From positions 1-64,000 of the forward strand of contig MU404057.1 in assembly GCA_022695795.1 (NCBI GenBank): DNA of 64,000 bases, read 5' to 3'. Under the pieces are notes generated by a model that was not told the origin of the DNA, made no database searches, and worked only from the letters and a program-made list of their open reading frames with translations. The position numbers were made by a program, and so were the translations under genes. Source of the stretch: Biscogniauxia marginata. Its lineage: Eukaryota > Ascomycota > Sordariomycetes > Xylariales > Xylariaceae. Shown one piece after another: positions 44,056-54,767 of this stretch. How positions within the stretch are numbered: position 1 is the first letter of the stretch; every line of letters starts with the position of its first letter.

Positions 44056-45965
44056 TCAAGGCCGTCCCAACCCCTCCTCCCCCTTCCCCTGCTCCTGCTC
44101 CTGCTCCTGCTCCCACAGCACCGCGCCCGCCTCCCTCAGCAGGCGCGCGCACTCGGCATCAGCCGTGCTCTGCCGGGCTAGGAACAGCGGGGTGTGGTTG
44201 GCGCGGTTGCGCGCGTGTACGCCGGCGCCGCGCGTCAGCAGCTCCACGAGGACCTCGCGGCTGGGCCCGACGGCGGCGAGGTGCAGCGCCGTGTTGCCGG
44301 CGTAGTCGGCGCGCTTGAGCAGCTGGTGCTCGCCGACCTCGTCGCCGCCGAGCAGCTCGCACACGGCGCCGAGGTCGCCGGCCTGGATCGCGTAGCCGAG
44401 CGCCGCGAACTTGGCCTCGGCCGGCCCCACGAGCCGGGCCACCGTCGGGTCTGGTTTCAGGTCGTCGCCGCCGCTGCCGCTGCGGTCGCGGGCCGGGTGC
44501 GCGAACGCCGTCACGGCCGCGAGCTCCGTCATCTCGCCGCGGAGCGACGTCGCCATGCGGGCGCCGATCTCGGCCGGGGTCGCGAGCCCCGGCAGCGCGA
44601 GCAGGTACGAGAGCTTGGTCAGCGCGGCCTCGGAGGTCAGGTCGTGGCCGAAGACGACGCCGGCCTGGCCGAGGGCGAACCCGGGCGCGTACAGAGGCGA
44701 CACGAAGCCGTTGGTGCACTGGCTGACGTTGACGACGACGACGCCGCGCTCGACCGCCGACCGGATGACCTTGGTGAGGCTGCCGTCAACGCCCGCCGGC
44801 GCGTTGCCCATGCCGAACGTCTCGAGGATGAGGCCGCGCAGGTGCGGCACCCGCAGCACCGAGTCCACCATCTCGGGCTTGATGCCCGGGAAGATGCGCA
44901 CGCACGCCACGTGCGCCGTGTCCAGGTACGCCGCCACCTGGAAACGCGCGATCTTGGTCGGCCGCCGCACCAGCGACCAGTTGACGTCGACGCCGAGGCT
45001 CGTCACCTTGGCCAGCGCGTCGCAGTTGGGGCTCGCGAACGCCTCGAACGACGACGCCGACACCTTGGTCGTGCGGTTGCCGCGGAAGAGCGTGTGGTGG
45101 AAGAACAGGCACACCTCGGGGATGACGAACGTGCCCGCTATGATGAGCGAGCCGAGCAGGTTGTCGACCGCGTCGGACTGCAGCGCGAAGATGGACGCCT
45201 GCGAGCCCGTCAGGATTACCGGCTTGCCCAGATCCTCCATCATGAAGGACAGGGCAGAGGCCGAGTAGGCGAGCGAGTCGGTTCCATGCAGCACGACGAA
45301 ACCGTCGAATAGGTGGTAGTTTTCCTTGATGGTAGTGGCGATCTGCGTCCAGCCAGCACTACTGATGCTGGACGAGTCGAGCAGAGGTGAGAACTCAAGA
45401 GCACCATATCGGACGTGTCTAGCATAAGAGCTTGGCGGTGTTCGTAAACTGTCGATTGTCACCTTTACACCATCCTTGACTGCATTTAATAGCACTGAAT
45501 AGAGTTAGCGTCCTCCTTATTTGCGTTGCCGGTCCCCAGATACAAGTGAGTGTCAATAACAACTCCCCAAGCTAAACGTGAACGAAATCTCCAAGTTTAC
45601 ATCCCCTCCCCCCCCTTCTGGACATCCAATGAAACATAATCTCCAGTATTCTTCCACTCCAATAGTGACTGCATAAGAAAAGCCTTCACTCTCGCCCTCA
45701 CATCTATGTTCCCAACAACAACATCGCCTCTTAAAACTCATAACCAGAGCCATGGAATTCACGATGAGTTGAACGTACCTCTCTCAGACATGTCGTTAAA
45801 GCTCGGCCGCGGTGACATGGCGTTATCCAAGAACCCTTTGACCGGGGCCAATCCGCTGGCCGAGGGCTGCATGCAGATGGTGCCTCCGGTGATGATGATC
45901 AGGACCCTCGACTCGGGGTAAGTCGACTCGGTTGCACCGTTCACCACTGCCGCGAAGGCCCCCAT
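44056..45965 (-). CDS. L-asparaginase with C-terminal ankyrin repeats
   Basis: Predicted 541-aa cytosolic-type L-asparaginase that hydrolyses asparagine to aspartate and ammonia, fused to ankyrin repeats as in mammalian 60-kDa lysophospholipase/asparaginase. Exons 45965-45779 and 45494-44056; the 284-nt intron is the longest in the window. The nucleophile is Thr29 in IITGGTICM, and the second catalytic Thr lies in LHGTDSLAYSAS; GSQ, QCTNG and ETFGMGNAP are further family segments. Two to three ankyrin repeats follow (DYAGNTALHLAAVG, NRANHTPLFLA). The C-terminus is a Glu-Gln repeat from a CTCCTG microsatellite (44090-44115). Exon 2 changes abruptly from moderate to very high GC near 45230, giving long antisense frames (44194-45312) that I do not regard as genes. 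Confidence 0.92.
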
Positions 45966-47703
45966 CGTGAGATATTGAAGTAGAGCGGGATAAGTGTGGT
46001 TCCTTTTCCTGCGTGATATTGGTGTAGATTTTTTTTTTCAGATCCCCTTTAGTGTTGTTGAACGAGTGATGACGCCCCCCTTTTCTTTTATCTCAGAAAA
46101 ATCCCTGTGTGCTGCTCGCGGATGATATATAGCTGGGCGGACTTTATGAGATGGGTTTTAGGAAACCGCCGAGGACGTAATATTCAAGCCAAAAAAAGCT
46201 ATAGTCGGTTCTCTTCCTGGGTGACCCCGAGCGCGTCTCTGCCGCAGGTCAAGAAGCTTCAACAGAGCCCCCTTTCTTTCAATATTTTCTCTGTAGTAGA
46301 TTTCTCCTCCCTATGTCTGGCGTCTTCGGCACGCTTGCTTCTCACCCGCTCGATGCAGCAAGATAGAAGACCTTTGGTCTTTCTTTGTGAATAAGTATGT
46401 TCAGTTCGGCTAGTGTCCCAAAAAAGTATCAATCAGAGGTAGAATAGGATCGCATAACAATATTGTGACAAAAGCGAACGCTATTGCCCTTCTGGCAATT
46501 AGCCCTTATATAGGTAGTCCGCGATAAATATATTTTTACTCCTGTCCAGAAACTTGTCTCTCAAAAAGGAGTGCTTTGTCTCTCACAGACACAGACACAA
46601 GTGTACCCAAAAAGTATAATCAAAACTCGCTCACATGTAGTTGTTAAACAAAACGAAGGGGAGAGAAAAAAACAGAGTCAAGTCAGCAGTTGGTTTCTAC
46701 CTAGTCCACCAGATAGACCAAGGAGAAGGAGTCTTATTAACCGACGATGTTCGTCGCACCTGAGGAAAACGGCTAGACTACGCCGGGGCCGCGATCCGGT
46801 CCAAGAGAATTCCCATTGGGGCGTTGGCTAGTAAAATGAGTTTGTCTTACGTTATTGAAGGGTAAGAAGAAACTGGATACTTGGGACACAAAAAAAACCT
46901 AATCGGAGAGAGAGATAGAGGCCAAAAAAAAAAAGTTCTCTTGCTTCACTAGAACAAAGGAAGACTCGGCTCCACATTGAATTAACCTAGTGTATTGGAC
47001 TCGAGGCTAACTAGTTGAAATGATATAGAGCTAAGATAATTTAAGCCAACCATTAAAGGTTTGAAAAAAGGGGGGAAAAAGTCGTTGTAAGGTATGAAAA
47101 AGAAAGCGTGGGTTCTATCGCGGTACCGGTATCTCTTATCTTTCTATTTTTGAATACTGCGTCAGGAGGACGAAGGACATTGCAATATTGAGGTTTGCCG
47201 AAGTGGTTGAGGCGAGATTGCGACAGACCAATCAGATTCCACTCCGGTGACGGAAGGGAACATGGCAAGGTCGACTCGGAACTTGGAGGCTATGACCGAA
47301 GCTGATCAATTAATATGTACGACAGTCTACTTATCCCGCTCGCACGGGCAAGGCAACCAAGCATAACCATAGGTAGGTAGGTACATCAAAATGTCTCTAT
47401 TGTTGCTTTCTCAAAGGGACATGAACGCTTTAGTAAGTTAGGCTCTTTGACAAAACTACTTCTATATTCCTCGACCACGGGTTTGCTTAACCCTAGAGTT
47501 GTCAGTAATGAACTGGTCATTACAACCGGGGTACGGGTGGCTAGCTCTATTATGCTGCAACCTCCATGCCGCTGTCCGCGCTAACCTGATGTCTCTCCGC
47601 TATCACCGAGTTATTTCGGACACTACCGGGGCACGGGCGTATTCCTACTACTCGGTATAAGACTAGATAGGCGCTCCATCTTGCCGCATTTCATCGGGCT
47701 CCC
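45966..47703. other. Intergenic region
   Basis: About 1.7 kb upstream of the asparaginase gene and downstream of the 5-phosphatase gene. It contains several A-runs and a TAGG motif cluster near 47371-47384. No gene is supported; short frames have no similarity. Confidence 0.45.
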
Positions 47704-50700
47704 CTATTCTCTATGCCGGCTCGCGCTTCGGCTGAGTTTTCTGGTTGCTTGTTCCTGAATTAGACTCTTGCTTACGGCGGAATCATATCCGATAACATCC
47801 ATGAGGTACATAAATCTGGCCCAGTTAGCAATTGATCAATCATCAACCACCTTCAAATGAGAAGACGGGGAACATACTTCTCATCGTTTGCCTCCTTCTC
47901 CCTGAGGTTCTCAAAGCGCTCCTGGCAGTCTGCCCAAACCAGTAGCCGTTGCTTGGGCGAAATAGATTTTACCGTGAACTTGAAGCGACCGGTCACAGGT
48001 CTGTGGTCGGACACCCTGACCTCGTGCCGCCTGTAATCAAGTTGTTGTATCCTGCCAGAACCTCGGTGAAGGAGGCGATCACACCAAGCCGGAGAACGTT
48101 TCTTCTCGCTGGTGTCATAGTTGTCTGTACCGACGTCGTATTTATAGGTTGGTGCGAATGTGATTGGCATTTCGTCAAAAGCTCGAAGCTTGAACGCCGG
48201 GTTGCGCCGACGGGCAACCAAAAGTTGATCCCGTTCGAGAAGTTTGGCAAGATTGTTGGCCTTAACAGCATATACCACCGTGTCGCGCGACATCGTATCG
48301 ATACGATAATTGAGATCGCCATTGAGGAGGCAAAGCTCATGGTCAAGTATCATACTACCATCGCCACCTCCAATGTAGCTATCGATACGAACACTGGGGT
48401 CGCGTTCGACGGGTAGGAGACTACTCTCCATGATGGCCGCTATATCATTATGACGGTGATTGGCCTGGGTTTGACCGGCCGCAAGATGGCAGTTAATAAA
48501 GCACAGAGACGTGTCGTCAACCATAAAGCGCACAACAATCGCACCCTTGTTGCCATGCAAACCTCCCATGCCGCGTTTGACCTCAGCGCTGCTAATGTTC
48601 TTAATGCGATTATGGATCGACGATTTAACAAAGATGCATGTAAACAGCCCCACGAGAGCCGCAGTGTGGAGTAGATGGTAGAGTTGATCGGGTGGCATGT
48701 AGTCGTCGAGGCTTCTTTTTAAGAAGTCCCTCCAATCTCGATACTGATGGCTCATTCGTTCCTGATCAGTCGCATCCTTCTTTTTCGACGATTTGAACAA
48801 ACGCTTCGCCGTGGCGGTTTTATCCTCTAGGTCTACCAACTCCTGGAATCCAAAAATAAGAATATCCGGACAACCACTCGACTGTAAGAGGTTTTGTATG
48901 AACGTAGAATCTGCTTCAGTATGCCTCAGGCTGCTGGGTGTCGAGGCGCCGGCATTCCACGTCATGGCCAGAAGTTTGATATCCTCAAATTGGCAGTATT
49001 GCGTTTCCAAGGATTTCATCTCGTCCTCTAGGAAGTCATCTTGCAGTAAGCCATCCCACGCTCTAAGCATGTTGTCCGCCCCAAGTGAGATAACTTGCGA
49101 GCGGTCGAGCCGATAGAAACTGGCCCGATCGGGAATGATCTTGATTGCCGGGTTATCATGAGCCTGCCAATCCTTCTTCACAACCCACGGAGACTTTTCA
49201 ACGTCATAGACACAGATCCTGCCGGTGTTGTAGGCCGCCCATATGTCACCGCCAACCCCAGCCAGTGAGTTGATTTTATAAGTGCTAATGTTGAGCACAC
49301 TAAGACATGTGAAGTCGTCTTGAGAGTAGATACTGACTTTACCATCATTATGACCGAAGAAGACTTTACCTGGTTGTGTCCTAAGCGTGGTTCCCGATAT
49401 TACCTCGCCCGCCCCTTCTGATATCAAGGGTCGCATGAGAACTTGTACTTGATTTCTGCCATCGAGGGTGGGTGCAAATATCCTGATTTCTCTCCCTGTC
49501 GCGTGCCACAGCTCCTCGCCCACTATCATAGAGAAGGTATGTCCTTTCGGGAGCCTGTAAGTTTGGTGAGGGCTGTTACTTAGGTTTGGTAGTCCTTCGC
49601 CGTCTGGCCCCCAAATATGTAATGTGCCGCCTTCATCTAGGGTCCACATCTCGTTGAAATGCCTAAAGATCTTGATCACCTCGGCTCGGCCGTGGAGATT
49701 TGTCTTGTTGCCAACAATAGACTGAGTCGCAATATCGGCTTCCATAACCTCGCCATTATTGTTGCCAATCCATAGCCTTGCCCCTTCCTCATTGACATTC
49801 AAGCCCGGTTTGAATGCTACAGCGGTAGCTTTGATCCCTTCTCCGTGAGCAAGGCTCATCACGAGCTCACCATCTAGAAGGCTCCAAACTCGGGTGAGAT
49901 GGCCGCTGGTACACACATATTGCCCACATACATCAAATATCCTCGTGTCATACTTTGTATAGATTTCGTGTACTCCCAGCTTGACGAAAGGTGGTCGTCG
50001 ATTTACTCTAGACGCGTCAGGATATGCAGTTGTTATCTGCGTGGGACCTATGGAACTCGTGACAGACGGATCGGCTGGGCGTGCGACTATGCCGCCTGTA
50101 TCGGATCTCCTGGGCGGTTCGCGGAATTCCACCGGGGTCTTTTCAGAGGTTCTGTCCACTGTCTTAGACCTTCCATGAGACCGAGAAGGAGGTGGCGCAA
50201 ATTGTGTAGTCGGGGTTGAGGCAATCCGTTTAGATTGCTGAGTAGATAAACTTCCATCTACCGTCGCATTTGTGGTTGCGACCCCAATGCGAGGGGGCCG
50301 AGGCGGAGGTGGTTTCATGGCAGAAGTCGCTGGTATCCGTGGGAGTGCCGGGTCAGGAATGGTCTGGGGCCGCGCCGGCAGAGCTGGGCGGCCCTCTGTA
50401 GCCTGGGGTGATGCAGGCACCTTCGCATATCCATTGACCTCTTGATCCCGTCTTCTGTTCGCAACCGTAGGATGGACCGGAGGAGGGTCGTATCCTGTCG
50501 GCAAGGTATTGGTCCTAGTAGGACCTGCCTTCTGCGGCGGAGGACGTGCCGGTCGGGTTGGAAGGACGGGCGGGTCTTCAGTATTCGAGCTACTGGCACT
50601 GTGAGGTGGGCTATTAAATGGTGATCGTTGCTCCTCAATCTGAGGGATCGCGCTCAGCTTGGGGGTATTGTCCATCAAGGCAGAGAGGCGATTGCTTGGT

Positions 50701-51390
50701 TTCTCAGCCCGATTTACAGGCGGTGGGACGATAGGTGGTGGCCTCGTCTCACGTTCCCTTCTTAGCTCACCAGACCTTCGTGGTGGTGGTGGGGACGGAG
50801 GTTGAGAAGACGGAGGTTGAGAAGACGGAAGTCGAGGGGAGCGGCCGGGTTCGAGAATGGGCGTGTGAGGTCGGCTAGGAATTTTGAAGGGGCGGGCTCC
50901 GGCGGTGTTCGGTGTTGTCGGAGTCTTAGCGGGGTCGGGATTGAGGTGATGAGCGCCCGTATCTCCTATCGACGGAGGAAACACTCTTCCCTTCGGTGGT
51001 GACTGGGGCGGCTCGATCGTGACAGCAGGCGGTTTTGTAGGTCTGGGACTCAGCGCCGGGGGTTTTGCTATCGAGAGAGGACGAAGAGCAGGACCAGGTT
51101 CGGCCGGTTTTGGAAAGTGCTCCTTCGTCTTTCCATCTTCCTGGGGCGTATTCACATTTCGAAGGGGTCTTGTGTCGGGCACGGGAGGCGGCTTGGGAGA
51201 TGGCGATCGGTTTCTTGCTTCGGAAGATGCTGAAGACCCTTCGCCAGACTTGTGCATGTTCTCGAACTGCATCCTCAGGGACGACACGGGCTTCTATAAC
51301 GACGATGAGCATCCATGCAAGCTGTCAATGAAGGAACTAAGGCCTTACGAGGGACGATCCGTCGGGGCCATCTTGGCCATCGGACCCCAT
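47704..51390 (-). CDS. Inositol polyphosphate 5-phosphatase with N-terminal WD40-like domain
   Basis: Predicted 1189-aa phosphoinositide 5-phosphatase. Exons 51390-51349, 51293-47878 and 47815-47704. The first 14 residues (MGSDGQDGPDGSSL) splice to KPVSSLRMQFE, a junction shared by fungal homologues. About 430 residues are Pro/Ser/Arg-rich and disordered, with many SH3-type PxxP motifs. A WD40-like domain follows (VCGQYVCTSGHLTRVWSL and repeats), then the catalytic domain with WNAGAS, INCHLAAG, NGDLNYRI, PAWCDRLL and SDHRPV. The long frame seems to end at 47853, but a GTATGT donor, a TGCTAAC branch point and a CAG acceptor define a 62-nt intron leading to a last exon with FMYLMDVIGYDSAVSKSLI, which I think is the genuine C-terminus. 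The likely substrate is PI(4,5)P2 or related lipids. Confidence 0.9.
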
Positions 51391-52844
51391 GGCTGGGGAG
51401 AGCTGCTATAAACCTAACGAGCGTCGGTGTGTTCTCTCTCTCCCATGATATACCCCTTCCTACGAGCGTTTCTCATCAATCCACCCAACCGTTACGCGAC
51501 TCCACCAGGTGTTACTCTCTATGTCCCCGGGTGGTTGTGTTCTAGTGTAGTCGCGGTCGAAGTTAGATTCCGGGGGTATGGCGAGGACGAAGGGTTCACA
51601 GGCGGCCGTGTCTAAGGATGGTGGGGTGGTAACGACAGTGATGCAGTAAGGCCAAGTAATGTCAGTATCGGTACGATGACGAAATGGCAGGCCGTAATCA
51701 TATTCTAGATTCTTTGTTGGTTGGACTTCACGGGTATCACCACCACCATCGCCGGCACCACTGTCAACAGTTAGGTGCAAAAGGAGGTGTAACACTGTCA
51801 CCGATGATGAAGAAGCTCAGGCACGAAGAAGGGAATGGGAGTGTAATGCACATCCAATGTGTCGTGGTAATTATCTGGGAGCAATCTCCCGGTCCGTTAG
51901 GCGATCCCTCTTTAAGTCAAGTACGCTTCGGGATTAGGCCTCAGGACGAATGGATTGGCATGTTAAAAATAAAAATAAAGATATAAAAACTTGGCTGTTC
52001 CCTGGGGAGTTTTCATGTTAAGCAACCGTGTTGCATTATTATGAGCAAAATCTGGTGGCCTAGTATGTACACGTAGGTAGCCTACCTGGCCCGGTACCTA
52101 AGGCACCTGGTTGCACAAGTGGTTATGGAGGTACCTGGAGGTAGTGGTGTACCTGTGGTGTATTTTCGCAGCGCATGAAATAAATGGTTGGATTAATGAA
52201 GGGAGCAAGATATGTCTCCATAATAACCTGAAGATATGAGAGGATGACGACAGGTAGGCACATTGTGCGTATGCATGTACCCTAACTAGTGCACAAACTG
52301 AAGCACCCGCCAAACCTTGACCCCTGTCAGTTTTAGGCAAATGGTGTTACTAAATTCGAGTGTCGACAACTGGCCAAACCCTGGTCGCCACATGCATCGT
52401 GACGAGCGTGCTTTACAATTGTTGGTTCGGTTATTATAAGCTGGAGGCTTTTTTCTGTCTTTCTTCCGATAGGTACTCCTCGTCCAGCCTTTTACGTGGG
52501 ATCTTTACGAGCGATTTCCGCTCCCGCATGATACCCTTTTTTTAATAGACGCTATTCCGTAAAGCGAAGAAAACCGTTCGATGGTTTAAAAAAAAAACCT
52601 AAACTTAAGCATCTGATAGGCCTCATAACGTAACTTACCTGCCTTGTGTACAGTAAAGGTACATGACCACTTACATTGAAATCTCTAATCTTCTCGAGAT
52701 TTTTTCTTTTTTCCTTTGGTCGCCGTCCAATTCCATATATTCGCATTCCTTCTTGAAACTTCCCGACTAGATACCTTATAGTTGATACATACCCGAAGAA
52801 CCTCCTTATACTCCCGACGGGGCGCAAATTGTCCATATCCAAAC
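51391..52844. other. Divergent intergenic region
   Basis: About 1.45 kb between the 5-phosphatase gene and the small mini-exon gene. A dense group of TACCT/AGGTA motifs lies at about 52070-52160. No other gene is supported. Confidence 0.5.
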
Positions 52845-53504
52845 ATGAATACGGTAAGCATCGTCGAGGGAGCCATCCGAAGATAACAAAAACACCTAGC
52901 TAACCTGAAATCTTCCTCTCCCAAGGTGAAATCCTTTTGGTAAGCTCGACAGTGGGGGCCGTCATCCGCTCTGCAATTACTGATCTCGGAATCCACCTAT
53001 ACCTACAGGCTCGGCTGGGGCTCTCTTTGCGTCGGTACGTTCACGCAAGCTCCTCCCAAAACGACAAAAAAAAAAAAAGAGAAAATCTCACTGACAACTT
53101 CTCTCTCTCTCTCTCTCCCAGCCGGCGCCGGCGCCTACTACTTCGCGAAGCGCAGCATCAACGCCGACCGCGCGGCGCGGCTCGAGGAGACGCGGCGGAA
53201 GAAGCAGATGATCGACTCCCTCGAGTACTCGAGCAACGTGCCCTCCAAGCCGCTATCCGCGTCGACCATGGGAGGCGGTAACGGCGGCGGTGGTGGCGGC
53301 ACGGGATTTAATAACAACAACGGCAACGGCAACGGGACCCCGGCGCGGACCGACGCGGCCGGGTCCCCGAGCCAGGAGGCGAGCAGCGGCGACCCGGCGC
53401 CGACTCGGCACGCGCCCGCGACCGAGGGCCAGCGCGTCGTCGAGAAGAGCAAGTACGAGAGCAGCACGCCGTACCGGAGTACGAAGGGCGATCGGTTTTC
53501 GTGA
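52845..53504 (+). CDS. Small single-helix protein with two mini-exons (probably mitochondrial)
   Basis: Predicted 143-aa protein built from four exons: 52845-52853 (9 nt), 52926-52939 (14 nt), 53009-53034 (26 nt) and 53122-53504. Introns are 72, 69 and 87 nt with GTAAGC/GTACGT donors and AAG/CAG acceptors; the first has a GCTAAC branch point and the third a CT-repeat tract. The joined N-terminus MNTVKSFWLGWGSLCVAGAG continues into AYYFAKRSINADRAARLEE. One short hydrophobic helix precedes a basic YYFAKRSINADR motif that I recall from small fungal mitochondrial inner-membrane proteins (DUF4748-like; assignment uncertain). The rest is Gly/Asn-rich and disordered, ending YESSTPYRSTKGDRFS. The reading phase is consistent across all three junctions. 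Confidence 0.72.
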
Positions 53505-54767
53505 ATAGGGGGGGGGGGGGGGGGCAACAAAAAATAAGACCAAAAAACCCCCCAAAAATAAATATTTCCCTCCCTCCGGCCCCTTCCTGTGCCCCTTGTA
53601 TCCTATACGAGAAAGGGGGGGGGTTCAAAGAAACAAATAAAACAGACGAAAAATAAGGACAAAATAAATGGAGACGAGGTGAGCCGAGGGGGGGGAGAGG
53701 GAGAAAGAGAAAGAGAGAGAGAGAGTGTGTGTGTGTAAGGCAGAAAGGAGAGAGGGGAGAGGGTTTGATAAATCCTTTGATGTCAGCTTTGTTGGCATTG
53801 TTGACATTGTGACATATTTGGGCCTGTCCGTCTCTGTATGTGTGTGTTGGGTCAAATGAACGAATGAAGCTACCCCCTGGCTATATATTCGCATATTCAT
53901 GGCCCCACCCATCCGCGGATGCTATTTACCCCCTATTCTCAACACGAGAACGGGCAGACCAAAAAAAAAAGAAAAAAGTAAAAGAAAACCACAGGAGACT
54001 TTCCTGCCTGTATGCATGTATCAATATGTCTCTTACGTCGGTAAGTGGGCATCGGAAAAAAAAAAAAAAAGAAGGGGGAAACCAAACTCTACTCCAATGT
54101 CCTGAGCCAATGGCCTTGCGTATTTTTGGCTCGTGCTGTTTTATGATCGAGTCCATCGGTCTAGCAAGGCTGTACCATAGCCGTCTCGCTCTCAGCCTCT
54201 AGCGTTGATCTGTCTCATGCCTACTGAGTTCATTTTGAAATGAGTGTATACAGGACGGCCTTCTCATGTGGGGTATTTAATATCGTGAGACACTATAAGT
54301 ACACCTAACTTCCAATGTGTTTAAGTCAACTGGGAACAAACCCCCTATACAGACAGTCACAAGTCAGTCACTAGCTCGTGGACGAAACACAGGCCGGTGT
54401 AATTCTTATCGTAATACTGTCTCAATTCCGTGAGGCTTCACCGGCATGTAAGCTTACAGGTATGCTTTCTGACACTGTGTGCGCATCCGAACCACCAAGG
54501 TTCCTATTTACCCCCCCTGAATCCATATCCCGTCTCGCTACCTAGCGCGATGCACACCCCGATCGTCCCCAGAGGCTCCTCGGGAATGGAAGGGGAACGA
54601 CGTCGTAAAAGCCAAGAGTGATACTGAAACAAAAGATATATGTCGTCTTCCTTAGCCTATGTCGGTCATAGAAGCTAGCCGGTCGCGTCATACCCTTCGA
54701 GAAGGAATCTCGGTAAGTAGGTGTCTACATAGTAATGGACATAGATGTCTATCTAGACACCCCAGGT
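53505..54767. other. Convergent intergenic region with homopolymers
   Basis: About 1.26 kb. It contains a run of about 14 G at 53509-53523, poly-A runs, and a GA then GT dinucleotide repeat at about 53700-53735. No gene is supported. Confidence 0.55.

Noticed and set aside
44194..45312. 372-codon plus-strand frame over the asparaginase gene
   Set aside because: It is antisense to a well-supported asparaginase, extremely Arg/Ala/Val-rich, and explained by the high GC3 of the sense gene.
41108..46000. Secondary-metabolite cluster around the questin-oxidase-like gene
   Set aside because: Neighbours are an asparaginase, an acidic orphan and a 5-phosphatase; there is no polyketide synthase, transporter or pathway regulator.
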